This document shows, piece after piece, positions 55,321-64,000 of a stretch of DNA of 64,000 bases; the stretch's first letter is position 1, and each line of letters starts with the position of its first letter. The notes below the pieces were generated by a model. The model was not told the DNA's origin, did no database searches, and saw nothing but the letters and a program-made list of their open reading frames with translations. The DNA comes from Tretioscincus oriximinensis (Eukaryota; Chordata; Lepidosauria; Squamata; Gymnophthalmidae). The position numbers and the translations under genes were made by a program. The DNA is taken from assembly GCA_022410635.1 (NCBI GenBank), contig JAJVDF010000459.1:126022-190021 (forward strand), given 5' to 3'.

Positions 55321-55506
55321 CAGATGAAACCCCATTATAACGAACGCCAATCGTTCGGGGTGGATGTGTTCATTATAGTGAAATTTCATTATAACGAAAC
55401 TCACTGTAAGCAACATTATTCTTATGGGCGTTCCTCCAGGACTTTCAAATTTGTTTGCTACACCACAAATATTATTATAACAGAGTATGTAACGGGACTT
55501 CATCTG
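55321..55506. mobile_element. Tigger/pogo-like MITE, copy 2, 186 bp
   Basis: The ends are CAGATGAAACCCCATTATAA and, on minus, CAGATGAAGTCCCGTTACAT. TA follows on the right, while GA stands on the left, presumably a mutated TA. The interior AGTGAAATTTCATTATAACG and GGACTTTCAAATTTGTTTGC is collinear with 37214-37399. Confidence 0.85.
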
Positions 55507-56207
55507 TATTTTTTTCTTAAAAGTTTTTCTACCTCCAAGTACAAACCCAACTCTTTTGTATGCTTAAGAGTATGCCGCTAGGCCAACTGTTCCTGTGTAT
55601 CCCTGCCAGTAGTTTCAAACACAGGGGCCATGGGCTGGATCAGCACCATCTCCACTAATGGCACTGAACCATATCAACATCTCCCATCCCAACATCTGAA
55701 GTTCCTCAATGAACATGCAGTAATAAGGATGAACTTTCAACACAGAAATATTGGAGAGCCTGGAAAATTTCAAGTTGTTGAGTTAGGACTGTGCGTTCAT
55801 CATTTTTAAAGGCTAATACATTTGTTTCTGCTTCTTTTGAAGATTTAACTATTGCCTGTTTTCATGCTGAGGACCACAAACACGTGTAGTGCTCCACACA
55901 AAACATAAATCGTGTTGCTTCAAGCGCTTCCCTGGAAAGAATGCAAGTAGCAATGCAGGATTACAACAGCTAATTTAAAAAGAAGTCACAATGGGAGAGG
56001 AAATAGTGACTTTGTCCAAAAGCCAGCAAAATGGTAAGAAGATGCAAACTGGCATGTTTCCATATGACTCAATGCATCCCGAGCACTCATGGAACATAAA
56101 TTGTTCCTGCATACCTTATTCTTTATTTCTTCAACCCCTTAGCATTTTTTTTTCTAATTCAAGGTCACTCAAATCCCCCTCCCCACACAAACCAACAAAC
56201 ATACAAT
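55507..56207. other. Unassigned DNA
   Basis: No repeat or gene is recognised. Confidence 0.45.
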
Positions 56208-56208
56208 C

Positions 56209-56241
<33 letters not shown>
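56208..56241 (+). repeat. (CA)n microsatellite
   Basis: About 16 CA units form an uninterrupted run. Confidence 0.97.
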
Positions 56242-56243
<2 letters not shown>

Positions 56244-57024
56244 CAAAGCAGTATGTAAACTTGTAAGAATTTGCTCTGTGTTAAGTGATGATAAGCCGTA
56301 ATGCAAGGGAGGGGTAACTAACCACACAAGGCCATTTTCCACGCCGCCCATCTGCTCTGCCTCCGATAAAAATACCTAAAAGCCAACATCCACGCAGGCT
56401 TAAAGTGCTAATGGCCTGCTTGTTAACATGCTTCATAATGCTAATATTTTGCCTCTGATTCCAACAGTTCCCCCTCTACTTAACAGGGGCTTTAATGTAC
56501 ATTTGATACGGAAAGCTTTAAAAAGGAACTACAGTTTATACAAATGGTGTTGTTCATGCCTTGCATTTCACCTGTCGCACTGGGGAGAATTTCTACTTCC
56601 ACTAATCCATCCCAACCAGCCAAAAGGCAATACGTCCTATTACACATGCATGAAGAGGCAGAAATAGGAATTCATTCTGAGTTTGATCATAAGCATTGGC
56701 CAAAAACTGCACTATTTAGCAGTATTCTGGAGAAAAATACTGGAATATCGATAATTGTTGTGACCCAGACACCAGGCAAAGAAAGGATGTACATCTGCCT
56801 GATGTTTGCTTTCACATATCCAGGTATTTCATGCAAACTTGTATGATTACCATTTGGGGATTGTGGGTATCTTCAGGATAGAGGCTCCTAGCAGCAGTGT
56901 GCAGACAAGAAAGTTAAAATCACTACAGTAGAAAACTTGGTCAAAGCATTCTTTTTCCAGATATAGCAATACTACAAGATATATTTTCCAGGATTTTTTA
57001 AGAATTGCCATGGGGTTTACAATA
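56242..57024. other. Unassigned DNA, possibly conserved non-coding
   Basis: 56370-56480 (GCTTGTTAACATGCTTCATA, then ATGCTAATATTTTGCC) is non-repetitive with POU/homeodomain-like words. No gene is recognised. Confidence 0.4.
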
Positions 57025-57115
57025 AATAAATATTGTTATTATTATTTATCAATATCAATATCAACAACAACAATATAATAACAATAACAACAACAGCAAC
57101 AACAACAACAACTGC
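57025..57115 (+). repeat. AT/AAC-rich simple repeat
   Basis: ATT and ATCAAT units pass into (CAA)n ending at 57112. It is low complexity. Confidence 0.9.
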
Positions 57116-57394
57116 AGCATGGGATAAGATTTCTAAAGAATAAGTGTTTTTTCTATGTTGTATTTTGTTATGTTAAGTCACTTCAAACAGCTGTATTACG
57201 TTGTTTCTTTCAAGAAAAAAAGAAAGGAGGTTTATGTTCTGCTCTATACAATAAAAACTAAATGTAAAATAAATACAGTAATCATATATGAGCCTCAAAC
57301 ACCGTCAGGGCTTCTCTGAATGAGGTAATTCTTCTTTACAGGGTAGCAGATAAAGTCTGGCATTTATTACAAGTCTTATTCTATCCTAGGATCA
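57116..57394. other. Unassigned DNA
   Basis: No repeat or gene is recognised. Confidence 0.4.
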
Positions 57395-57800
57395 GGCATA
57401 GCTTAACAGTAGAACAAACTGACTGGAAAGTGAAGTGTCTCAGGTTCAACCCCCAGCTCTACCCAGTGCTGGGAATCATGTGGCACAGAAATCTTGCCCT
57501 GGAAGCCTGAGAATAACGGACTCTGGGAGACTGTCACGCTTGGGAAATTTTGTGATGCCACTTCTGGGCCCGCCCCAGAAATGACACCAAAATGATGTCA
57601 CTGCCTGTCCCTGGAGTGCCTTTTCTATAATCAGGAGCTGGAAGTGACATCACAAATTATGTCAGCGTGTGCCCCCAATACCCCAAAAGTGAAAAATCCC
57701 GGAACAAGATATGAACTGGTGTTTTCCCTTTAATGAGCATGCAAAAAATATGTGACTCCCAGTGCTGGCTCCACCCAGCAGAAATGCATTGGCAACCCAC
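57395..57800 (+). mobile_element. Decayed tRNA-like SINE head followed by MITE-C-type sequence
   Basis: GGCATAGCTTAACAGTAGAA and CTCAGGTTCAACCCCCAGCT resemble A and B boxes. 57537-57665 carries AAATTTTGTGATGCCACTTC and GAAGTGACATCACAAATT, the MITE-C inverted pair. 57750-57790 has GCTGGCTCCACCCAGC. Boundaries between the two are unclear. Confidence 0.5.
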
Positions 57801-57929
57801 TTCCTCACCCCGGACTAAATGGACTGAAAAGGTCTGAACGCTTTATCTTAACCCAGAAGGAGATAGTCTACTGCTGATGAACCTGCTGGTATATCCCAGT
57901 GCAGATTAAGAGCAAAACTACTTTATGTA

Positions 57930-58003
57930 CATTTCATGTCCTGTTGGCTAGTCTGAGATCTTTGGGTAGAGGTTGAGATAGAAACATGAATAAATAAATA
58001 ATG
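57930..58003 (+). mobile_element. L2/SINE-type 3' tail
   Basis: CTAGTCTGAGATCTTTGGGT followed by AAACATGAATAAATAAATAA is a tail without a recognisable body. Confidence 0.5.
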
Positions 58004-58274
58004 AATATTGATCACACATAAATGTCTATAGATCAACACAACATTTCATATTCTGTTGCTGTTCTACAATGCTCAAGTGTCAGCGTTGACAGGCACTTTA
58101 TCTGAACACATACCTGACTCACCATTATTCTAACGGTTGCAGTAGAGTTTCCTGTATCATTGAGCACACATTGTTGATTTACAGTGGCATTGTGCAATTG
58201 AAATTCTACGTTATCTCCATACAACAGGATTCAAAGAAGTACTATAGTTGTATTTAGATACAGAAATTCTACCA
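58004..58274. other. Unassigned DNA
   Basis: No repeat or gene is recognised. Confidence 0.4.
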
Positions 58275-58390
58275 AGGGGATTTATAGCACCTTACAGTCT
58301 AACAAGAAAAAGGTAGACAGCATGAGCTTTCATAGGCAAATCTACATATTCTGATGCTACTTCTTATCTTCTGATGCTACTTCTTTTCAC
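58275..58390 (-). repeat. Repeat T copy with a short tandem duplication
   Basis: TTATAGCACCTTACAGTCTA, ACAAGAAAAAGGTAGACAGC and ATGAGCTTTCATAGGCAAAT match repeat T. TTCTGATGCTACTTCTT is repeated in tandem at 58349-58386. Confidence 0.6.
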
Positions 58391-58499
58391 CACACCTAAA
58401 ATAGATTATGAACGATCACGCTGCCTATATTTTTCTTGCTTTTTGTTTTGTTTGTTTGTTTAAAACCACAGTACCTGAAAGTAGGGAAAGGAGAGCTGT

Positions 58500-58760
58500 T
58501 TTTTTCAACTGAAGGCTAAGTAAAAGAGGTGCATCATCAAGAATTTTCTAAATGTATACGGAGTTGTTGACTGGTGCACCTCAAGGGGGAGATTATTCAA
58601 TAGTTTGGGGCGGCCTCTAAGAAGGCCCTGTCTCGGGTTCCCACACTCTTTACTACTGAAAATGGTGGTACAAGCAGGAGGACCTTCTTTGTAGACCTTA
58701 AGGCATGGGCAGATTGATATGGGTGTTAATTTATATTTGAGGCCCAAATTTGTAAGTTTC
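58500..58760 (-). mobile_element. L2 LINE, ORF2 end
   Basis: The 80-codon minus frame (58747-58505) includes NNLPLEVHQS, TFRKFLMMHLFYLAFS, matching the L2 end (NSxPLEVxxA, TxRxxLKTHLFxLAF). It aligns with 17860-17960 on plus. Confidence 0.8.
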
Positions 58761-59014
58761 CAAGGTACTAAGGAACCTCCTTGCTAGAAATTCCTTATGA
58801 AACTGGCTGAAGTGCTTGCTCCTGCCACCGAGACATAGCATGTAGATGCCCCCACCTCACTCCACTCTTCAAAGTCATAGAGATTTGTTGTCAGTGCCTG
58901 GGCCCTGCCCTCAAGGGCTGGCCCCTCTCTTCAAAGATAATACTTGAATATAGGCATGGACCATTCAGTATGCAGAGAGACCACTGCAAAGGATATCCAG
59001 CAAGTGGGGAGAGT
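58761..59014. other. Unassigned DNA
   Basis: No repeat or gene is recognised. Confidence 0.4.
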
Positions 59015-59230
59015 TCTATAGCAGCTTAGGGCCTAACAAGAAAAGCAGTGGGTAGCACGCTGCCCAGATTTTTACTTGTTAGTCTCTATGGTGCTCTGTT
59101 AATCTAATTTTATTCTATTTTAGTCCAATTTGTTTTATATTTTTGATATTCTTTTGATATGGTCAAGAGACTAACCAATAAATCTAAATCAAACCTGTAC
59201 CCAGACTAACATGGCTACTTTGAATTCAAA
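59015..59230 (+). repeat. Repeat T copy
   Basis: TTACTTGTTAGTCTCTATGG and CCAGACTAACATGGCTACTT are the two conserved blocks. AT-rich sequence separates them. Confidence 0.65.
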
Positions 59231-59250
59231 CAGGATGGCATGGTATAGAA

Positions 59251-59438
59251 CAGACCTGGGCAAAGGGCGGCCCGAGGGCCACATGCGGCCCTCCTACTGT
59301 CTCTGACCGGCCCGCCCCTCTTAGCTCAGAGTTATATACAGTATTGGGTAGAACTGAGTTAACTATATTAATCCGGCCCTCTAAAACCACCCCAATTTCT
59401 CATGCGGCCCCTTGGGAAAAATTAATTGCCCACCCCTG
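59251..59438. mobile_element. hAT-type MITE, 188 bp, with perfect 8-bp target duplication
   Basis: GTATAGAA stands on both sides (59243-59250 and 59439-59446). The ends are CAGACCTGGGCAA and, on minus, CAGGGGTGGGCAA (10 of 13 identical). The interior has GGGCCACATGCGGCCCTCC and GCGGCCCCTTGGG. An 8-bp duplication and CAG...CTG ends define hAT elements. It is non-coding and too short for a transposase. Confidence 0.95.
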
Positions 59439-59446
59439 GTATAGAA

Positions 59447-60402
59447 TATCCTGCTGATCCTGCCATCGATTTCATGGCCCGACGCAGCCAAAGCAAATGC
59501 GGAATGCCACGGAGGTTGCCTACACTTTCAGGTAAAATGAATGCACACCTGAACAGGCTTTGTGAGGCTAACACCACAGTTGCCTGCTTTAAACTCAGTT
59601 TTACTAAGTATAATTATTCCGTGGTCAGTAACAATGAATTCCTTTCAACAGCTATCCCTGAAGCAAAGTTCTACATAATCCAAAATAGCCCAACGTTTTA
59701 CAGGGCTGTGAATATGAGCTCATTCAAAAAGAAAGCTAATACATTATTTTCTCTGTACGGGTTTCTATCTTCTCCATTCCCTTTCTTTCTTTTCCAGTCC
59801 TGAATTATGGGAGTATTCTAAACCCTGCTGATATGCTTAAGCTGCAGGATAATCTTTTTGAAGTGGTCACTTTCTCGCTCGCTAGACCTCTGTGTACCAA
59901 CCAAGATAGGGACCCAGTCGCAGTCCTGAGCACAAAAGGTGCATTTTCTCTCGGAATACAAGGCAAGGTGGAGGTGGTGTCTGCTGATAAGCGAGGATTT
60001 CCCTGCTCAAATTTCAAAAGACTCACACCAAGAAAAAGAAGAGACGGGAAGGAGAAAAATCCATTTAAACTCTTGAATAACCACTGCCAGGGCCTGAAAA
60101 AGCCAGCAGGCACACAGTCTCTTTTCAAACCTTGACCTTTTCAAAGGTGTTTTCTTTTTGCCATACCTGGGATAAAAAGTGTGGTGGAGACAGAACTGAT
60201 CTCTTGGCATTCTGGAATTGTAACAGTGGATAAGGCCACCCAAATGACCTCTGATTTAATTTAATCTGTTGGTGGGCCTTAAATAAGATTTTATTTGGCA
60301 TACCATCACATCGCATTTTTTTAAAAAAACAAGTCAACTGAATAAATCCTGCTATGAAGCTTAGAAATGCCCTCTGACCCAAATTCCTGTAAAAAGTCAA
60401 AT
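59447..60402. other. Unassigned DNA, possibly conserved non-coding
   Basis: 59500-59780 is non-repetitive and quiet. Frames at 59426-59803 and 59833-60135 (125 and 100 codons, plus) have no recognisable domain. The opposite strand is open too. I do not call a gene. Confidence 0.35.
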
Positions 60403-60412
60403 CCATTTTTTT

Positions 60413-60448
<36 letters not shown>

Positions 60449-60458
60449 TTGGGGGGGG
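60403..60458 (+). repeat. (TTA)n followed by a G10 run
   Basis: TTTATTTATTATTATTATTA continues to 60446 and then ten G. Homopolymer length may be uncertain. Confidence 0.9.
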
Positions 60459-60499
60459 GGCGCGGGAAAGGACAGCTCTAGCAGGATCCCCAAGCCACT

Positions 60500-60870
60500 T
60501 TCCCATAAGAAGAAAACGTGTTTCTGTGGGTGGTTCTGGGCGCAGATTGGGTAAGGAGGCATCCTTCCCCCCTAGGTCTAGTTGGCATGGAGGCATGGAG
60601 GTGCTGTAGTCTACAGAGCAGGGTGGAAGAGGCTGCCCACTCCTCAGGCTACACTTCTCACCAGGTCCCAGCGCCAGCACAACAACAGCTCTGTTGCTCT
60701 CTTCCCAATTTGGGCTACTGTTGCTCTTACTGCCGGCCTCGTGAAGCTGCTGGGCATCCAAGCTTTTATAATAAGCATTTGTCACCTTGAAAAAATGGCA
60801 TAGAAAACCAGGCAGAAATACAACTAAGAACCATAAAACTGGAAGCAGAAATTCTAATGGAAAATGAAAA
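60500..60870 (+). mobile_element. Repeat R, copy 3
   Basis: The 5' part (GTGGGTGGTTCTGGGCGCAG, TGTAGTCTACAGAGCAGGGT) and the core (CTCGTGAAGCTGCTGGGCAT, TTATAATAAGCATTTGTCAC, AAGAACCATAAAACTGG) match copy 1 on the other strand. The frame at 60582-60803 ends FIISICHLEKMA, like the copy-1 frame. Confidence 0.75.
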
Positions 60871-61784
60871 ACCTGTTTGTTTTGTTATTATTGACAGCTG
60901 GTACCCGGTCTGTATAGCATTCCATCTTTGTGCAAAGCTTCTGCCTCCCCCCGTTACATACAGCCTATGTACATCATCACAAGGGCTCCACATGTCCATG
61001 ATGACAACATAGCACAAGTCCCATAGCACAAGTCCCTGCAACTGAGAACAAATTTTCTCCTATGTTAAAAACCAGATCAGAACTTCAGAGTAACGCAAGT
61101 CCCTCCTTCACTTGTCCCAATACCCCTTTAATCCACAGCCAATCAAAAGTGCAGTTTAGGGAGATCAAAGGAAGGTTTCTGATCTGCGCCTCCTTCTGCA
61201 TGGTGAACCATGTGCAGAGTCAAAGGAGTGGTGGCCCCTGATGCAAAAGTCTTAGGCATGCAAAATTTCAAAAGAAAAAAAATAAAAATAAAAAATAGCA
61301 TTCCCTTTCCCTAACGTAGTTTGTCTTCTATAATTTGAACACTACAAAAAAATGCACCCAGGCACAGAAACACAGAAGAGCCCAGGTGGAGGAGGGGAAG
61401 GGAGAGAATGGGGCACCAGTAGGAGGGAAAAAGACAGAAAACCCTTCAGCTAAACCAGTTGCCCCTTCCAGAGAAGGAGGGAAACAAGAAGGCAAGCAGT
61501 AATTGGGTGTGTGTGTGTCTGTGTGTGAAGATGCCGGTACCAGCCTCTTTTCCAGAGGCGTTTGCAAACCCATACTGCACCCCTGCTGTGCTGTAATAAT
61601 CTGTGGGTTTGCTGACCCCCAACATATTCCATGAGAGAGACATTTGCATTTCATTTCCCTTGAGCACCTGTAGTAAGNAAGGGTCCCAAGTGTGTGTTTC
61701 TGTGTGTTTCCAACCATCACCTCTGCCTTTTAACTTAAAAACATTATTTCAAATCCTTCATTATGAAATGCCAGAGGACCACAG
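60871..61784. other. Unassigned DNA
   Basis: Short GT runs occur near 61509-61527 and 61690-61710. No repeat family or gene is recognised. Confidence 0.4.
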
Positions 61785-61945
61785 AAAACCCTGGTGCCTT
61801 CAAGTGTCTAAAGAATGCTATCATATCTCCTCTTTTTTCTGAAAGGTAAATATACCCATCTCTCAATCTTCCCTCACAGGACATCGTTTCTAGTTCCCAG
61901 TCAGTTACTCTGCCCTTCTCTGATCTGTTCAAACTTGTTTAATTC
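61785..61945 (-). mobile_element. CR1 fragment (decayed)
   Basis: CTATCATATCTCCTCTTTTT and CTCTTCTCTGATCTGT-like wording match the CR1 3' region that reads GAGGTGATCTGATCGAAG in the copy at 16370. It lacks a tail. Confidence 0.45.
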
Positions 61946-62211
61946 CTTAGGGTGAACTATCCACACCTCTTTCTCCCTTGCTCCAATAAGCTGCATGCTA
62001 TCTCAGGGGACACAACGCACCCACATCAGCTGTGTGGCTTCTCTTTTGAAAAACTCCACATACTTCTCACTTGCTCCACAGAACCCTTCTTTTAAAGGAG
62101 CAGCGCAGTAAACAACTAGATGCACCTTTGATGATGTGCTGCTTCATGCTGGGAGGGCTTTTCCAACATAGTTACCCTTGGTGAGACATGCAAAGAAACT
62201 CCTCTTTTTCA
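61946..62211. other. Unassigned DNA
   Basis: No repeat or gene is recognised. Confidence 0.4.
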
Positions 62212-62460
62212 TAATGAGAAGGGTACGGGTTTTATCTGTTTTTATACTCCTCCCTTCTCACCTAAAGGGGCTCAGAGCAGATTACAGGCTTCATTTTTGC
62301 CCGAAGGCTTGCATCTATTCTATCTTCCCCATCAAGTTAATGGTAGTACTCATTTATCTAATTGAAATGCAGCTTACAGTAGAGGGCACTCACCCCTCTC
62401 CACATCCGACACATCCTCAAAGCCGGATCTCACAGTTGAAAGATTGGCTCCTGTTGATGG
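62212..62460 (-). mobile_element. SINE-2 copy
   Basis: CTCCCTTCTCACCTAAAGGG, CTATCTTCCCCATCAAG, GGGCACTCACCCCTCTCCAC and CCTCAAAGCCGGATCTCACA follow SINE-2 order. The tRNA-like head is worn. Confidence 0.82.
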
Positions 62461-62589
62461 CAGCTTCAATATCTCTCATGGAGTCCAGTCATGATCATGG
62501 CAGCAAAAGAGGTCCCTCTCCCATGTGTTGCTGACAGCAGTTGAAGGGCCTGTGGTGTAGCCCTTATTCTCTTCCCCTCATTATCACAC

Positions 62590-62960
62590 CCCCTCCTTAG
62601 AACATAAGAGGAGCCCTACTGAATAGGGCCACAACACATCTAGTCCAACGTTCTCTTTCACACAATGGTCCACCATCTATTTCTGGGCACCTCAAGCAGA
62701 ACACAAAACCAAAACAGTCTTCCAACCCCAACTCTTTGCAAAGGCCATTGCAAGGAATCCCTGCCTATCTGTCCAACCTAGAGGCAGTAGCTAGGCATCG
62801 ATTCTAGTATCCATTGGTACCCATGGCCTCCATGAATCTCATTCTTTTCTCAAGTTGTCCACTTGGTTGCGGTCAGTAAATTCCATGGAACGATGATCCT
62901 CTGGTGATTTTATTTTTTTGCTTTGTCTTAACAGACCTTAAGTAAGAATCCTACTCAACA
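62590..62960 (-). mobile_element. CR1 3' fragment, TTCTTATG-tail type
   Basis: TTAGAACATAAGAGGAGCCC, CATCTAGTCCAACGTTCTCT, GGGCACCTCAAGCAGAACAC and CCTCCATGAATCTCATTC are in canonical order. Confidence 0.88.
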
Positions 62961-63419
62961 TTTCAAGCCTTTACTCTTTTCTGTTATTTTTTACAATCTG
63001 ATTTAGTATCATTAGTAATTTTTTTATCAATTGTGGGAAAAGCTATTTTGTTACCTTATGCCTAGTGTTTGCCGTCGAACCCAAAATTGTGTCCTTTCTA
63101 TTGTCACTATTTCAATCATTCTGGTAACACTTCAGAACTGTTTATCATTCACAGCACATGGTTTTTACTAATCAAACTTTGCAATGACTTTTGTTACTAC
63201 TAGTGACAGCATTTGGAGCATAATTTAAAGCCCAGTACTGTCCATATCAGCTTCTGCACACTGGAGTTTGCAATGGAGCTTGTGGGCATTTATTTTTATC
63301 AGTTAAGTCATACTGGCCTACTGCACACTCATATGAGGTGTCCAAAGCAGGGTGGGACACCCCATCCTGGAAGAAGCTGGTAAGAGTTCAAAAATTTAGA
63401 AGTGCTTGCCTGGGTCACA
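62961..63419. other. Unassigned DNA
   Basis: No repeat or gene is recognised. Confidence 0.45.
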
Positions 63420-63500
63420 ATTTGTAGACCTTAGAAGCTAACAAGAAAAAAGTAGATCATGTAAGATTTTGTAGATTAAATTTACATCTTCAGATGCTTG
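63420..63500 (-). repeat. Repeat T fragment
   Basis: TAGACCTTAGAAGCTAACAA followed by AAAAAGTAGATCATGTAA and ATCTTCAGATGCTTGC matches the copy at 58275. Confidence 0.55.
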
Positions 63501-63544
63501 CTAAGCTGGGACAGGTTATCTCTGGAGCATGACAGCATTTGAAT

Positions 63545-63695
63545 GATGAAGTTGGCATCCATACGGAGCAGAATAGGAATCAGCCAACCACATGCTAGTG
63601 TAGACTAAGGCAGGCCCGAATGGAAACTGCCATAGTCTACACTGGCATGTGTATGGCCAAGCTGTGTCCCAAGATGTGACCCAGAAAAAGGAACC
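63545..63695. mobile_element. MITE-D copy, ends worn
   Basis: GAATAGGAATCAGCCAACCA, CATGCTAGTGTAGACTA, TAGTCTACACTGGCATGTGT and GATGTGACCCAGA match MITE-D interior order. The central GTGTAGACTA...TAGTCTACAC pair is itself an inverted repeat. Confidence 0.6.
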
Positions 63696-63909
63696 TGTGG
63701 CCAAGGCATTAATCCACTCTAGGCCTCGCTATTGCATTTGGAGAGCTCTCTGAAGCAAGCAGCCACAAAGCATCCAAGTATGAGAGCAAAAGTTCCTAGA
63801 TTTACAGCCTAGCTGGTTTAAGGACAGACCCACTTTCAGCAGCACTTCCTGGAACATCTTCAAAAAAGGGTCTCGTAGAATATACCACATCACAAGAGCA
63901 TGCCATCCA

Positions 63910-64000
63910 CACACCTCAAAAGAGAGTAACAAGGATGGTGAGTGGTCCGGAAACCATGTCCTATAAAGAACAGTTAAAGTATCTAGAGATGTTTAGCCTG
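63910..64000 (+). mobile_element. CR1 LINE, runs off the window
   Basis: AGAGTAACAAGGATGGTGAG, TGGTCCGGAAACCATGTCCT and AGATGTTTAGCCTG are CR1 ORF sequence, collinear with 15385-15463. The 3' part lies beyond 64000. Confidence 0.85.

Noticed and set aside
55321..55506. A protein-coding exon (85-codon plus frame)
   Set aside because: The interval is a TIR element matched base by base by 37214-37399.
59426..60135. Two plus frames as exons
   Set aside because: No family resemblance, no convincing acceptor and donor pair, and the minus strand is also open.
1..64000. CRISPR array, operon, phage or other microbial system
   Set aside because: No spaced identical repeats, no dense coding and no bacterial gene families; repeat content is vertebrate.

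Overview
This window looks like ordinary nuclear intergenic or intronic DNA from a sauropsid, most likely a squamate reptile. It is AT-leaning with scattered single-base Ns. It is dense in CR1 LINE fragments with octamer 3' ends (ATTCTATG or TTCTTATG type), carries L2 LINE pieces and two families of tRNA-derived SINEs, and holds many small terminal-inverted-repeat DNA transposons. The order is my inference from repeat content, and I cannot name a species. I found no host protein-coding exon, rRNA, snRNA or functional tRNA gene that I can defend, and no bacterial-type system such as CRISPR or an operon.

Layout. 1-8 kb: a SINE-1, small inverted-repeat elements, a GA-rich tract, a 39-base poly-C run beside Ns, a copy of an unclassified repeat (called R here) and a CR1 3' end. 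8-20 kb: an internally deleted hAT element keeping the transposase C terminus, several CR1 pieces, SINE-2 copies, a possible solo LTR, a CR1 with a fold-back at its 5' junction, and a long L2. 20-35 kb: SINE-1, SINE-2 and CR1 pieces separated by sequence I cannot assign. 35-37 kb: the best-preserved CR1 reverse transcriptase, on the minus strand and disrupted. 37-50 kb: a 186-bp Tigger-like element, a perfect 21-bp hairpin, a mariner mini-element with TATA duplications, (TTA)n, and an inverted-repeat element holding a nested CR1 tail. 50-64 kb: an assembly gap inside a GAA microsatellite that is a SINE tail, a second 186-bp Tigger-like element, a hAT MITE with a perfect 8-bp target duplication, two more copies of repeat R, and an incoming CR1 at the right edge.

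No genes work together here. The biology visible is a layered community of retrotransposons and cut-and-paste elements. CR1 and L2 would have supplied the enzymes for themselves and probably for the SINEs. The short TIR elements would have depended on hAT, mariner and Tigger transposases encoded elsewhere. The most interesting items are the insect-like mariner derivative, the dated-by-TSD hAT MITE, the twin 186-bp Tigger-like elements, the five-copy palindromic MITE-A, and repeat R, whose three copies share a conserved core. Names MITE-A to MITE-E, repeat R and repeat T are mine, for use within this annotation.
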